Assembly: GCA_018060985.1 (NCBI GenBank)
Contig: JAGOUZ010000003.1
Location: 1 to 47,355 of the forward strand
Direction: 5' to 3'
From: Minisyncoccota bacterium
GTDB lineage: Bacteria > Patescibacteriota > Minisyncoccia > Phycocordibacterales > SBAW01
Length of the DNA: 47,355 bases
Shown here: piece by piece, positions 1-8,331 of the stretch
Layout of the letters: every line of letters starts with the position of its first letter
How positions within the stretch are numbered: the stretch's first letter is position 1
Program-made: the position numbers and the translations under genes
Notes under the pieces: model-generated
Database searches by the model: none
What the model was told of the DNA's origin: nothing
The model's input: the letters and a program-made list of their open reading frames with translations, nothing else

Positions 1-1347
1 AGGGCTAAGGTCGCTGTTAGTCTTCCCCACTTTTTTATAACGCTTCTCTTGCGCGTCGCGTGCTTTGCGTACCGCAGCGCGAGCACGTACGGTTTCTGTA
101 CCCTCTTTGCTGCGTTTGCCAAGATCAGAGAGTATGACAGGGCCCATTACCATCCACAGATCAATACGATCGACAATGGGGCCAGATAATTTGCGGCGGT
201 ACCTCTCAAGACTCCCGGGCGTGCATACGCACGCGGTTTCCGGATGGCCCCAATTGCCGCATGGGCACGGGTTCATAGCAGCAACCAGGGTAAAGCGAGC
301 GGGGAAAAGTGCGGTGCCACGCGCCCGTGAGACAGAAACCATTCGGTCTTCAAGCGGCTGGCGTAGCGCTTCAATGACACGACGTTCAAATTCTGGAAAT
401 TCATCAAGAAAAAGAACCCCGCGATGCGCGAGGGTCGCTTCTCCTGGCCGTGGCGTTGCTCCCCCGCCAACAATAGAAACGTATGACGCCGTGTGATGCG
501 GGCTGCGTATTGGCGGCATAGTAAGGAGTTCCCCGCGAAGCAGGCCTGCGACTGAGTAAATGCTATTTACTTCGATAAGTTCGTCGAAGGAAAGTGGTGG
601 CAAAATTGAGGCAAGCGCTCGCGCCAGCATCGTTTTACCAGTACCAGGTGGGCCAAAGAGTCCTAAGTTGTGTCCGCCTGCGGCAGCAATGATCGCGGCA
701 CGTTTTGCCGACTCCTGGCCCCGGATATCTTCAAATGAAAACTGTGTTTCTATATCTTTTTGCTCAAGCGTGGTTTGAGGCGTAGGTACAATCTTTTTAC
801 GCGCCCTCCCTTTTTCTTCGCGCGGAGTTTTGGTGTTGAGATGCTCTAATACCTCCGCGAGGTTGTGCGCTGCAAATATGGTTATGCCTGGTACTAATGC
901 CGCCTCCCGTTCATTTTCTTTAGGCACAAATACGGCCTTTTTGCCTTTGCGCTTTGCCTCGTATACAAGCGGCAATACGCCCGGCACTCCGCGAAGCGTT
1001 CCATCGAGCGAAAGTTCTCCAATAAATACGGTGTCGTCTGGGTCAAACCGTATATCATCCGCAGCAAGCAAGTACGAGAGGGCAATAGGTAAATCAAAAA
1101 GCGGCCCTTCTTTTTTAAGGTCCGCGGGTGCAAGCGATATGACAATTTTCTGATTGCGGCTTTTTGGCGATTCAAAGCCTGCGTGTTTTATAGCTGCTGC
1201 AACCCGGTCACGCGACTCCTCTACCGCTTTGTCTGGCAAGCCAACGACCGAAAAAGAATGTAGGCCACGCGAAAGGTCCGTCTCAACTGAGACAATGTGC
1301 GGGGTAAGGAGTGAGGTTTGTGCACCAAACACTCGCGCGTAGTGCAT
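1..1347 (-). CDS. comM: YifB/ComM family Mg-chelatase-like AAA+ ATPase, partial
   Basis: About 449 residues are visible; the C-terminus lies beyond the left edge of the window. The ATG is at 1345-1347. The N-terminal ~170 residues have the Lon-protease-like fold typical of ComM (start MHYARVFGAQTSLLTPHIVS). A Walker A GPPGTGKT lies near residue 232 and a Walker B VLFLDEF near residue 310, followed by the MNPCPCG signature of the magnesium chelatase ChlI family. In naturally competent bacteria ComM is a helicase that promotes branch migration of incoming DNA. The split ComEC found further along (29.4 and 32.0 kb) fits an uptake and recombination role, which is an inference. The DksA-like gene ends 3 nt upstream, so the two are probably co-transcribed. 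Confidence 0.93.
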   Translation of the reverse strand, partial: MHYARVFGAQTSLLTPHIVSVETDLSRGLHSFSVVGLPDKAVEESRDRVAAAIKHAGFESPKSRNQKIVISLAPADLKKEGPLFDLPIALSYLLAADDIRFDPDDTVFIGELSLDGTLRGVPGVLPLVYEAKRKGKKAVFVPKENEREAALVPGITIFAAHNLAEVLEHLNTKTPREEKGRARKKIVPTPQTTLEQKDIETQFSFEDIRGQESAKRAAIIAAAGGHNLGLFGPPGTGKTMLARALASILPPLSFDELIEVNSIYSVAGLLRGELLTMPPIRSPHHTASYVSIVGGGATPRPGEATLAHRGVLFLDEFPEFERRVIEALRQPLEDRMVSVSRARGTALFPARFTLVAAMNPCPCGNWGHPETACVCTPGSLERYRRKLSGPIVDRIDLWMVMGPVILSDLGKRSKEGTETVRARAAVRKARDAQEKRYKKVGKTNSDLSP

Positions 1348-1350
1348 GCT

Positions 1351-1728
1351 CTACAAAAGCTCTGTTTCTTTTTCCATATGCTCTTTACACGTACGGGCGG
1401 CAGGGTTTACCTCCAGGCGATCTTCCTCAATGGGTTCGCCTGATACTTCGCAGGTGCCGTACGTTCCCTCTTCTATTTTAGAAAGTGCGCGCTTAATATT
1501 GTTGTAGCGAATCTCAAGCTGGTCGGTGATGGCGCGATTTTCAATATACTCTTCCTGCTTGTCTGCAGCTTCGTTCGGGTCGGCGGCAGCACTCATCACG
1601 TCCATTTTTGTTTCGCTGGCTTCCCAGTCCTGCGGATTTTTTGGATTTTGGGTAGCAACGGTGCGAAGTTCCTGTTCAACAGTCTGTAGCTCACTCTGTA
1701 ATTTCTGTTTAAATTGTTCAGTATTCAT
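1351..1728 (-). CDS. DksA/TraR-type small regulator with degenerate zinc finger
   Basis: A 125-residue protein with an N-terminal coiled-coil-prone half (residues 1-85, rich in E/Q/K) and a C-terminal DksA-like finger containing YGTCEVSGEPI and TCKEH. DksA family proteins insert their coiled coil into the RNA polymerase secondary channel. The usual four cysteines (CxxC...CxxC) are here C-S...C-H, so zinc binding is doubtful. The sequence TACAAT sits at 1735-1740 (minus) exactly 6 nt before the ATG and there is no Shine-Dalgarno, which suggests a leaderless transcript. It lies just upstream of comM. Family assignment is fairly sure; the regulatory role is inferred. Confidence 0.85.
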   Translation of the reverse strand: MNTEQFKQKLQSELQTVEQELRTVATQNPKNPQDWEASETKMDVMSAAADPNEAADKQEEYIENRAITDQLEIRYNNIKRALSKIEEGTYGTCEVSGEPIEEDRLEVNPAARTCKEHMEKETELL

Positions 1729-1745
1729 ATCCTAATTGTACTGCC

Positions 1746-2894
1746 TCAAAGTCCGGGCGTCACGGGTGCGCTCAGGCGTGAAATAATTTCGCGGAGCGTA
1801 TATTCGTTGGTGGTAATAATGAGCGTGTTGCGGTCAAGGAATGTCCACAGCAGCAAGATGTCCCCTACGTCGTTGACAATAGCGCGAGTATCACGGTTTT
1901 CAACAATTTTATCTATAAAGTCAGCACGTACCTGCGGTGTTGAGGTAGCCGTTGAGGTTGCAGAGCTTATAGACTGAGTGCGTGGCCGAGGTATGCGACC
2001 AAAGAAAGGAAGCAGCTCATTTCGCATAGAGTTTTCCCAAATGAGCATAGCAGCAAAGGCCTGGTCATATGAGTCAGTGTGCAGAATCATAAATGCCTGC
2101 GGGCCATCAAACACATGGATACCGAGCAAAAATTCTTTCGTAAGCGTACGCACGAGCTCCTCGGGGACCAGGGGGGCTATGGTGGGAACAAAGAGTCCGG
2201 CAGGAATAGCAGTTAGGGTGTCCTGCCCCTCAGCGTTTGGGACGGTTGCTGCAGGAAGTATGCGCTCTATGAGGCCGAGCGGCACGCTGGTTCCTTGCCG
2301 AGCCTGTTCGATTTCCTGCATAAGTAGAACGCGCGTGAGTGTTTCCTGGGGTACTGCTACGACAGTAGTTTTATCAACTGTTATGAATGGTGCAGGCGTG
2401 TCTTGAGGTATGTCTACCGTAGCGGTAAATTGCACATATACATAGAAGCCCAACCCAATAGCGGCCGCGGTAAGGGCCAAACCTCCTATAAGCATTAGGC
2501 TGCGACGAAAGAAAACGAAGATAGGTGACGGTCCTTTTTCAACAGGAACCTCTTCAATGTTAGTTTGTGCCCGTTTTTCTGCTTCGGCCGCCGCTATGCT
2601 CACCATAGAGACGTTCTTGTCTTGTATGAGGCTTTCGATGTCTCCTTTGTAGGTTTGGAGCGGCTGAACAATAGAACGTGGCTGAGGGGGTGCGGATGGT
2701 GCCTGCGGTACAGCAGCTTCTGGTCTTGGGAGTGTTGCGTTTTGCTCCTGCTGAAGAAGTGCACCAGCATTTATGCGCTCGGTGCTTGGAGCAGGACCCT
2801 TTTTAGGTAGGAGAATGGCGTCGAGGTTTATCTCTCCGGGTTTTTGCGGGGGGTTATTCCCGTCTTGGGGGGCGTTCTGTTCTGGTGGGGGCAT
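1746..2894 (-). CDS. Single-pass membrane protein with Pro/Gln-rich cytoplasmic N-terminus, unknown function
   Basis: I do not recognise a named family. From the ATG at 2894 the protein has 382 residues; a TTG at 2930 in the same frame would add 12. Residues 1-130 are low-complexity and rich in Pro, Gln and Ala. One clear transmembrane helix follows (SLMLIGGLALTAAAIGLGFY), and about 220 extracytoplasmic residues end in a Thr/Ser stretch (SSATSTATSTP) and a conserved-looking tail (DILLLWTFLDRNTLIITTNE). The start overlaps the 3' end of pnp by 41 nt, so it is probably translated from the pnp mRNA. It may be an envelope-anchored protein of the Parcubacteria type; that is inference. Confidence 0.75.
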   Translation of the reverse strand: MPPPEQNAPQDGNNPPQKPGEINLDAILLPKKGPAPSTERINAGALLQQEQNATLPRPEAAVPQAPSAPPQPRSIVQPLQTYKGDIESLIQDKNVSMVSIAAAEAEKRAQTNIEEVPVEKGPSPIFVFFRRSLMLIGGLALTAAAIGLGFYVYVQFTATVDIPQDTPAPFITVDKTTVVAVPQETLTRVLLMQEIEQARQGTSVPLGLIERILPAATVPNAEGQDTLTAIPAGLFVPTIAPLVPEELVRTLTKEFLLGIHVFDGPQAFMILHTDSYDQAFAAMLIWENSMRNELLPFFGRIPRPRTQSISSATSTATSTPQVRADFIDKIVENRDTRAIVNDVGDILLLWTFLDRNTLIITTNEYTLREIISRLSAPVTPGL

Positions 2895-5031
2895 TGTTTT
2901 GCGAGGGCGTGAGGCCTTTACGAGACGCAAAGTCAGGATCGATTGCTTTGATAGAAAGGTTGATCCTGCCCTTTTCGTCTATCTCTTTAATCATAACCCG
3001 TACTTTGTCCCCTATCTTGAGGGCGTCGGCTACTTTGTCGATACGGAATGGTGCCACTTCAGATACGTGTACTAAACCCTCAGCATCTTTGCCGGGCCCA
3101 ATCCGTACAAAGGCGCCGAAGTCCATCATGCGGGTAACCTCCCCTTCATACACCTCCCCCGCTTTGTATTCCTTAACTAAGCCTTCGATCATGACTTTTG
3201 CTTTTTGAGCGGAGCCGCCCTGGCCAGTTATATAGATTGAGCCATCGTCTTCTATAGTGATGTCACTTACGCCTGAAACCTCTTTAATGCCATTGATAGT
3301 CTTGCCCCCGCCGCCGATCACGAGACCGATCTGGTCAGGTTTTACTTTCATGGTCAGAATTTCCGGCGCGCGCGAGCTGATGTTCGGGCGAACTGCCGCA
3401 ATTTCTTTTTCTATAACATCAAGAATTTGGTAGCGAGCCTTCTTTGCACCTTCAAGCGCTTCAACTAGTATCGGTACAGATATACCATCGAGTTTAATAT
3501 CAAGCTGAATTGCCGTCACGCCGTTGCGTGTCCCCGCCACTTTAAAGTCCATGCCACCAAACTCATCCTCTGGTCCTTGAATGTCAGTAAGAACGCGGTT
3601 CTCACCGTTGTGAGTCATGAGCCCCATCGCGATGCCGGCAACCGGCGCCTTGATCGGCACGCCGCCGTCCATGAGCGCAAGTGTTGAAGCGCATACCGAG
3701 CCCATTGATGTTGAGCCGTTCGATGCAAAACATTCAGAAACCACGCGAATCGTGTACGGAAATTGTTCTGCAGAAGGAATAACTGCAGAAAGTGCTTTTT
3801 CTGCGAGTGCGCCGTGGCCCGTTGCCCGACGATTAACACCACCCATACGCCCCGTTTCACCGGAAGAAAATGGTGGGAAGTTGTAGTGATGCATGAAGCG
3901 CTTTTTTACATCCTGCTCCTCCATCGTGTCGACAACCTGACTGTCGCCGGGGCCACCTAAAGTGAGCGCTGAAAATACGTGCGTACCACCGCGATAAAAG
4001 ATTCCCGATCCGTGCAATATGTCCGAGATACCTCCTGCCTTAGCAAAGAGTGGACGGATCTGATCAAACGGACGGTCGTCAGGGCGGCGATTGTCTTCTA
4101 TAGCACCGCGATGAATCTCTGCGTCAACTTTATCTTCAAGAAGTCGCTTTGCCATACCGCCGAGCTCAGCAAGTTCTGGAACAGCAGCAACTTTATCTTT
4201 CCACTCGTCTTGTAGTGCGTGGATGGCATCTTTGCCCGCGACACTGCAAAATACTGCAGCAGAAACTTTAGGAGCAATTTCTTTTTCAAACAAAGCGCTC
4301 ATGGCTGCCGGAATTTCCGGCTTTTGTGCGTCGCGTTTTGGCTTGCCCAATTCCTTTATAATCGTTTTTTGCCATGCCAAGATTTTGTCATGCGTTTCAA
4401 CCGCGCGTTTGAAGCCCTCGGCAATTTCGGCTTCGGAGGTTTCCTGTGCGCCCACTTCGATCATGTTAATGGTGGAGTCTTTGCCACAGGCCAAAATGTC
4501 GAGCGTGGTCGCTTCTGATGCGCGTTCAGCATAGGTCGGGTTCACAATAAAATCGCCGCTCCCCTGTTTGCCAATGCGCACGGCAGCTACAGGTCCGTCC
4601 CAAGGAATGTTAGATGTTGCTATAGCAAGCGATGCCGCATTTACTGCGACCATGTCAGGATCATCTTCATCGAGCGAGAGCACCGTAATAACTACTTGGA
4701 TTTCATTGCGAATGTGCGATGGAAATAGCGGACGAATAGTACGATCAACCACGCGGCCAGACAGTATCGCCTGCTCGCTCGGCCTGCCTTCGCGCTTAAT
4801 AAAGCGGCTGCCAAGAATTCTTCCCGCAGCATAAAAACGCTCTTCGTAATCGACAGTAAGCGGAAAGTAATCGATGTCGTCGCGCGTCTTGCTGCTTATT
4901 ACGGCGGTTGCAAGAACCGCGGTGTTTCCATAACGCAGAATGACCGAACCGTTTGCCTGTTCGGCAAGGTCAGTAAACTCAGCGGTCATGGTTTTCCCGC
5001 CGATCTCGAGCGAATAACGTTTGCTTTGCAT
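2854..5031 (-). CDS. pnp: Polyribonucleotide nucleotidyltransferase (PNPase)
   Basis: A 725-residue, full-length PNPase. It carries two RNase PH-like domains (roughly residues 1-150 and 325-470), then a KH domain with the GxxG loop IGGGGKTINGIKEVSG, then an S1 domain (GEVYEGEVTRMMDFGAFVRI) and a short charged tail. It degrades RNA 3' to 5' by phosphorolysis. With RNase Y (12.9 kb) it could form the core of a degradosome. The leader contains the small hairpin GGTCT/AGACC just before the ATG and no Shine-Dalgarno. In other bacteria pnp commonly follows rpsO; here a NYN-domain gene lies between them. Confidence 0.98.
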   Translation of the reverse strand: MQSKRYSLEIGGKTMTAEFTDLAEQANGSVILRYGNTAVLATAVISSKTRDDIDYFPLTVDYEERFYAAGRILGSRFIKREGRPSEQAILSGRVVDRTIRPLFPSHIRNEIQVVITVLSLDEDDPDMVAVNAASLAIATSNIPWDGPVAAVRIGKQGSGDFIVNPTYAERASEATTLDILACGKDSTINMIEVGAQETSEAEIAEGFKRAVETHDKILAWQKTIIKELGKPKRDAQKPEIPAAMSALFEKEIAPKVSAAVFCSVAGKDAIHALQDEWKDKVAAVPELAELGGMAKRLLEDKVDAEIHRGAIEDNRRPDDRPFDQIRPLFAKAGGISDILHGSGIFYRGGTHVFSALTLGGPGDSQVVDTMEEQDVKKRFMHHYNFPPFSSGETGRMGGVNRRATGHGALAEKALSAVIPSAEQFPYTIRVVSECFASNGSTSMGSVCASTLALMDGGVPIKAPVAGIAMGLMTHNGENRVLTDIQGPEDEFGGMDFKVAGTRNGVTAIQLDIKLDGISVPILVEALEGAKKARYQILDVIEKEIAAVRPNISSRAPEILTMKVKPDQIGLVIGGGGKTINGIKEVSGVSDITIEDDGSIYITGQGGSAQKAKVMIEGLVKEYKAGEVYEGEVTRMMDFGAFVRIGPGKDAEGLVHVSEVAPFRIDKVADALKIGDKVRVMIKEIDEKGRINLSIKAIDPDFASRKGLTPSQNNAPTRTERPPRRE

Positions 5032-5124
5032 GACGTGGTCTTTTGTTAGACCCTCAGATTTTAGGGATCAAACTCGAGTTTGAATCCTACTTATCCAAGG
5101 GCCACTAGTAATAAAAAAAGTGTA

Positions 5125-5159
5125 GCAAAAAAGCCCGGCAACTGCTAGGTCGCCGGGCT
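5125..5159 (-). terminator. Rho-independent terminator of the NYN-domain gene
   Basis: On the minus strand AGCCCGGC pairs with GCCGGGCT (5132-5139 with 5152-5159) and is followed by six T. It lies just after the stop of the gene ending at 5173 and before pnp. Confidence 0.88.
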
Positions 5160-5172
5160 ATTTATTGTATTT

Positions 5173-5823
5173 TTATGCTTCTCCTGACATTCGTATTGCC
5201 GGATCTTCACCGTCGGTGTCTTCTGGTGGCTCGGTGTTCTCCGGGCTGGTGTCGGCACTTTGCGCGCGGTCATTGGAGCCGCTTGTAAAGCCTGGCATCC
5301 ACCTGCCTCCGCCGCGATAGCCGATAAGAAAGTTTTTAGGATTGTCGCACATGTCGATAAAGTCATCGACAGACTCTTTGAGCTGGCCTGAGGCCGAACG
5401 GCCAAAGGCGATCACTTCCACTTGGGTTCCTTGCGTGTAGCGCAAGTATTCAACGAGCGGTACAAAGTCGCCGTCACCGGTCGCAAGCACGACTGCATCG
5501 AGTTTTTCAGACATGGCAATTGCGTCTATAGCCATACCAATATCCCAGTCGGCCTTTTTAGCGCCACCGGCAAAGACGCGGATGTCCTTCACCTTAGTTT
5601 CGATGCCAAGCTTGTTAAGAGCTTCAAAGAAACCCTTCTCATCTTCACTTTCGGTACGGATAACGTATGCCACGGCGCGGATGAGCTGGCGCCCCGCAAG
5701 CGCTTCTTTGACTACATTGCCGAAGTTTACCTTTGCTTTATAAAGGTTCTTAGCGGAATGATAGAGATTTTGCGTGTCTATAAAAATGCCGACACGCTGG
5801 CTTTTATGCTTAATGATAGCCAT
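5173..5823 (-). CDS. NYN-domain (LabA/DUF88) putative ribonuclease
   Basis: A 216-residue protein. Residues 8-165 form a NYN/PIN-like domain with the acidic residues expected of the family: GIFIDTQNLYHSA near the N-terminus, DWDIGMAIDAIA in the middle and LATGDGDFVPLVEYLR later. NYN proteins are metal-dependent RNases or RNA-binding proteins. The last ~50 residues are polar and Pro/Glu-rich and probably disordered. It lies between rpsO and pnp on the same strand, which suggests a role in RNA metabolism. The start codon lies inside a hairpin at the edge of a palindromic element (5822-5897), and no Shine-Dalgarno is visible. Substrate unknown. Confidence 0.88.
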   Translation of the reverse strand: MAIIKHKSQRVGIFIDTQNLYHSAKNLYKAKVNFGNVVKEALAGRQLIRAVAYVIRTESEDEKGFFEALNKLGIETKVKDIRVFAGGAKKADWDIGMAIDAIAMSEKLDAVVLATGDGDFVPLVEYLRYTQGTQVEVIAFGRSASGQLKESVDDFIDMCDNPKNFLIGYRGGGRWMPGFTSGSNDRAQSADTSPENTEPPEDTDGEDPAIRMSGEA

Positions 5824-5897
5824 ATAACTTTGTTATATAGCCGTCGCTCGCTCGGAATCAAAAGTAAACTTTTGTTCGTTCGCTTCGCTTGGCTATA
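5822..5897. repeat. Palindromic intergenic element, copy 1
   Basis: A 62-nt core (5836-5897) begins TATAGCC and ends GGCTATA. It encloses the conserved GTCGCTCGCTCGGA, an inner hairpin CAAAAGT-AA-ACTTTTG (5859-5874) and the conserved TCGCTTCGCT. A side hairpin ATATAAC-TTT-GTTATAT (5822-5838) shares bases with the outer stem, so the two pairings compete. A second copy is at 45821-45902. It sits between rpsO and the NYN gene and covers the NYN start codon. Confidence 0.75.
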
Positions 5898-5986
5898 AAA
5901 ACTAACTACTTAATAAAAACGAAATGCTACTGACAAAAACAAAAATGCCTTCTTGCTCAGTATACGACGAAAAAAGAAACAGAATC

Positions 5987-6253
5987 TTACTTCTTTAAAT
6001 CGAGCTTCTTAAGAATCGCATTGTAGCGCTTCTTGTCATTTGCTTCGAGATACTTCAAATGTGAACGGCGATCAGCGACCATCTGGAGAAGTCCACGACG
6101 GCTGTGCTTGTCTTTCAAATGCTTCTTAAGATGACCTGCAAGCTCATCAATACGCTTGGTAAGGATGGCAATTTGCACCTCAGGAGAGCCGGTGTCCTTA
6201 TCGTGGACGCCCACCTCTTTGATCACCTTTTCTTTCTTACGCTTCGTCAGCAT
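5987..6253 (-). CDS. rpsO: 30S ribosomal protein S15
   Basis: An 88-residue S15 starting MLTKRKKEKVIKE, with the family signature region from GSPEVQIA to HSRRGLLQMVADRR. It binds the central domain of 16S rRNA. I chose the ATG at 6251-6253 rather than an in-frame TTG two codons upstream. It gives the usual N-terminus and lies exactly 6 nt after a -10-like TACAGT (6260-6265, minus), as in other apparently leaderless genes here. It is divergent from the Xer recombinase gene. Confidence 0.97.
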   Translation of the reverse strand: MLTKRKKEKVIKEVGVHDKDTGSPEVQIAILTKRIDELAGHLKKHLKDKHSRRGLLQMVADRRSHLKYLEANDKKRYNAILKKLDLKK

Positions 6254-6313
6254 ACGCAAACTGTAGCACAGGCGTGGGTGTTTTGCAAGTGGTGCTATAC
6301 TATTGTGCGACGT

Positions 6314-7225
6314 ATGGCATCTCCTGATATTAAAGGCCTTAAAGTAGAGTTTTTGGAGTATTTAGAGATAGAAAAAGGCCGAAGCGTAAAGACGGTTGAA
6401 AATTATGACCGCTATATCACCCGTTTTTTCATATTTGCGAAGATTTCACATCCCGGCCATATAAAAGAGACTGTCGTGCGTGAGTTTCGTCTCCACTTAA
6501 ACCGCCAAGAAGGGGTTTCGGGGACCATGAAGCATAAGACCCAGAATTATTACCTTATTGCCCTTAGGGCTTTTCTTAAGTTTTTGCGCAAGCGCAATAT
6601 AGAATCCCTTAATCCAGAGCGCATAGAATTAGCTAAGGTGGGAGGGCGTGATCTCGATCTTATCTCCCAAGATGAGTTACATCGCCTTATGCAGAGCCCC
6701 AAAGGCACGGCACTTCAAGCGTTACGGGATAGGGCTATTTTGGAGCTCCTGTTCTCGACAGGTCTCCGTGTATCGGAGCTTTGTGGCCTAGACAGGGACC
6801 TAGACCTCTCCAGGGACGAATTTTCTGTGCGGGGCAAGGGTGAAAAGGTTCGGGTGGTCTTTCTCTCCCTCGCCGCTAAAAAGGCTATAAAAGAATACTT
6901 GGATAAGCGTGGCGACGTTGACGAAGCGCTCTTTGTGCAGATGGGCCGGGCTTCTAAGAGCGCCAAGGACTTACGGCTCACTCCCCGCTCAGTAGAGCGC
7001 CTTATTAAGCAATATGCGACCAAGGCAGGCATTACCCGCAAAGTTACCCCACACGTTATCCGGCACTCCTTTGCTACTGACCTGCTTGAAAACGGGGCTG
7101 ACTTGCGCTCCGTGCAGGCTCTCTTGGGGCATCAAAATATCACCACAACCCAGGTATACACCCACGTTACTGACAAACACCTAAGGGAAGTTCATAAGGC
7201 TTTTCATGGCAAACGTCGTCGGTAG
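6314..7225 (+). CDS. xerC: Tyrosine recombinase, XerC/XerD type
   Basis: A 303-residue protein, the usual Xer length. An N-terminal SAM-like core-binding domain (residues 5-95) is followed by the catalytic domain. Visible catalytic residues are Arg in TGLRVSEL, Lys in the GKGEKVR strand, HxxR in HVIRHSF, His in LLGHQNI and Tyr in TQVYTHV. Xer recombinases resolve chromosome dimers at dif. Many CPR genomes appear to carry a single Xer, so XerC versus XerD is not decided here. The -10 TATACT lies 12 nt before the ATG. Upstream in-frame sequence is open but overlaps rpsO and looks non-coding. Confidence 0.95.
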   Translation: MASPDIKGLKVEFLEYLEIEKGRSVKTVENYDRYITRFFIFAKISHPGHIKETVVREFRLHLNRQEGVSGTMKHKTQNYYLIALRAFLKFLRKRNIESLNPERIELAKVGGRDLDLISQDELHRLMQSPKGTALQALRDRAILELLFSTGLRVSELCGLDRDLDLSRDEFSVRGKGEKVRVVFLSLAAKKAIKEYLDKRGDVDEALFVQMGRASKSAKDLRLTPRSVERLIKQYATKAGITRKVTPHVIRHSFATDLLENGADLRSVQALLGHQNITTTQVYTHVTDKHLREVHKAFHGKRRR

Positions 7226-7239
7226 AGTATTATTGCCGT

Positions 7240-8031
7240 ATGAAGGCTATTTCGTGGAACGTTAATGGCATCCGGGCAGTGCACAAGAAGGGCCTATTTG
7301 TACCTTTTGTTGAGAAGTATCGGCCCGACTTCCTGCTCCTACAGGAGACCAAGGCCGAACAGCATCAAAGTGAGGTGGATCTCCCCGACTATGAGGAATA
7401 TTGGAATTCGGCTGAAAAGAAGGGGTACAGTGGAACAGCTATATTCACCAAGCACAAGCCGCTCAGAGTACTCCTAGGACTACCCGAAGATATCGCTAAG
7501 CGTTACAAACTATCAGACGATGGCTATGGCGATCCTAACTCAGAAGGTCGTATTACTACGCTTGAGATGCCCGAATTCTTTTTGGTAAGCGTCTATACTC
7601 CCAACGCTAAAGATGACCTCTCGCGCCTCACCTTGCGTCATAAGCACTGGGATCCGGCATTTCTTGCTTACATGAAGCAGCTTGAGGAGGAAAAGCCGGT
7701 AATCTTTGCCGGGGACCTGAATGTCGCTCATACCTCTGACGACCTAGCCAATCCTAAACCCAATGTGGGTAAAAAGGGCTTTACCCAAGAAGAACGTGAG
7801 GGTGTCGATAATATGCTCGAGGCAGGGTTTTTGGACACCTTCAGGCTCTTTACTAAAGGCAATGGTCATTACAGTTGGTGGAGCCACTTTGCCAACTCCC
7901 GGGCGCGAAATGTGGGGTGGCGTATAGATTATTTTTTTGTTTCAAAATCGTTAAAAAATCGAGTCAAAAAAGCAGAAATTTTGCCCCAGGTTATGGGTTC
8001 TGATCACTGCCCTGTTACGTTGGAGTTTTGA
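7240..8031 (+). CDS. xth: Exodeoxyribonuclease III / AP endonuclease
   Basis: A 263-residue protein of the exonuclease III family. The catalytic motifs are all present: SWNVNGIRA, LLQETKAE, GDLNVAH, WRIDYFFVS and GSDHCPV. It cleaves the DNA backbone at abasic sites and degrades 3' ends in base excision repair. The start follows the Xer stop by 14 nt. TATTAT at 7228-7233 is exactly 6 nt before the ATG with no Shine-Dalgarno, so it may have its own leaderless transcript. Confidence 0.97.
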   Translation: MKAISWNVNGIRAVHKKGLFVPFVEKYRPDFLLLQETKAEQHQSEVDLPDYEEYWNSAEKKGYSGTAIFTKHKPLRVLLGLPEDIAKRYKLSDDGYGDPNSEGRITTLEMPEFFLVSVYTPNAKDDLSRLTLRHKHWDPAFLAYMKQLEEEKPVIFAGDLNVAHTSDDLANPKPNVGKKGFTQEEREGVDNMLEAGFLDTFRLFTKGNGHYSWWSHFANSRARNVGWRIDYFFVSKSLKNRVKKAEILPQVMGSDHCPVTLEF

Positions 8032-8033
8032 GC

Positions 8034-8064
8034 AAAACAAAACCCCGTCACGGAGGTGACGGGG
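8034..8064 (-). terminator. Terminator-like hairpin on the minus strand
   Basis: CCCCGTCAC (8043-8051) pairs with GTGACGGGG (8056-8064). The T-rich side is on the minus strand (TTTTGTTTT), so it would stop transcripts that run on from cca. On the plus strand no T tract follows. Confidence 0.6.
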
Positions 8065-8331
8065 GGTGTGCGTTGGTATCTTCAAACAAAATTTCGGCGA
8101 ACAAGGTTAAAGTACCGGCGTATCCACAATACTTATGAGTGCGGGATTTCCGTACTCACCAAATGAAATTAAGTTAGAACGTAACGCACTAACTCGAGTT
8201 TGATCTAATGAACCACCAGGGCTAAATGGTTACTAAATCTATTTACGAAAGAACCCACTACAACTAGTGTATTCTTATAAAAGACATTGTAAAGGACAAA
8301 GTGTGGATAAAGGACAAAAGGTCAGAAAAAC
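8065..8331. other. Gene-free stretch with DnaA-box-like sites
   Basis: No reading frame here looks coding. It holds a perfect DnaA box, TGTGGATAA (8302-8310), a near-perfect one, GTATCCACA (8120-8128), and an 8-bp hairpin (GAGTGCGG with CCGTACTC, near 8136-8157). Direct repeats AAAGGACAAA flank the perfect box. If cca transcription ends at 8043, this is also the cca 3' UTR. See the finding on a possible replication-initiator binding region. Confidence 0.4.

Noticed and set aside
5060-8215. 16S rRNA-like 5' sequence
   Set aside because: CTCGAGTTTGATC occurs on the minus strand near 5080 and on the plus strand near 8195, like the start of 16S rRNA, but similarity stops after about 15 nt; a 15-mer repeated once is expected by chance.
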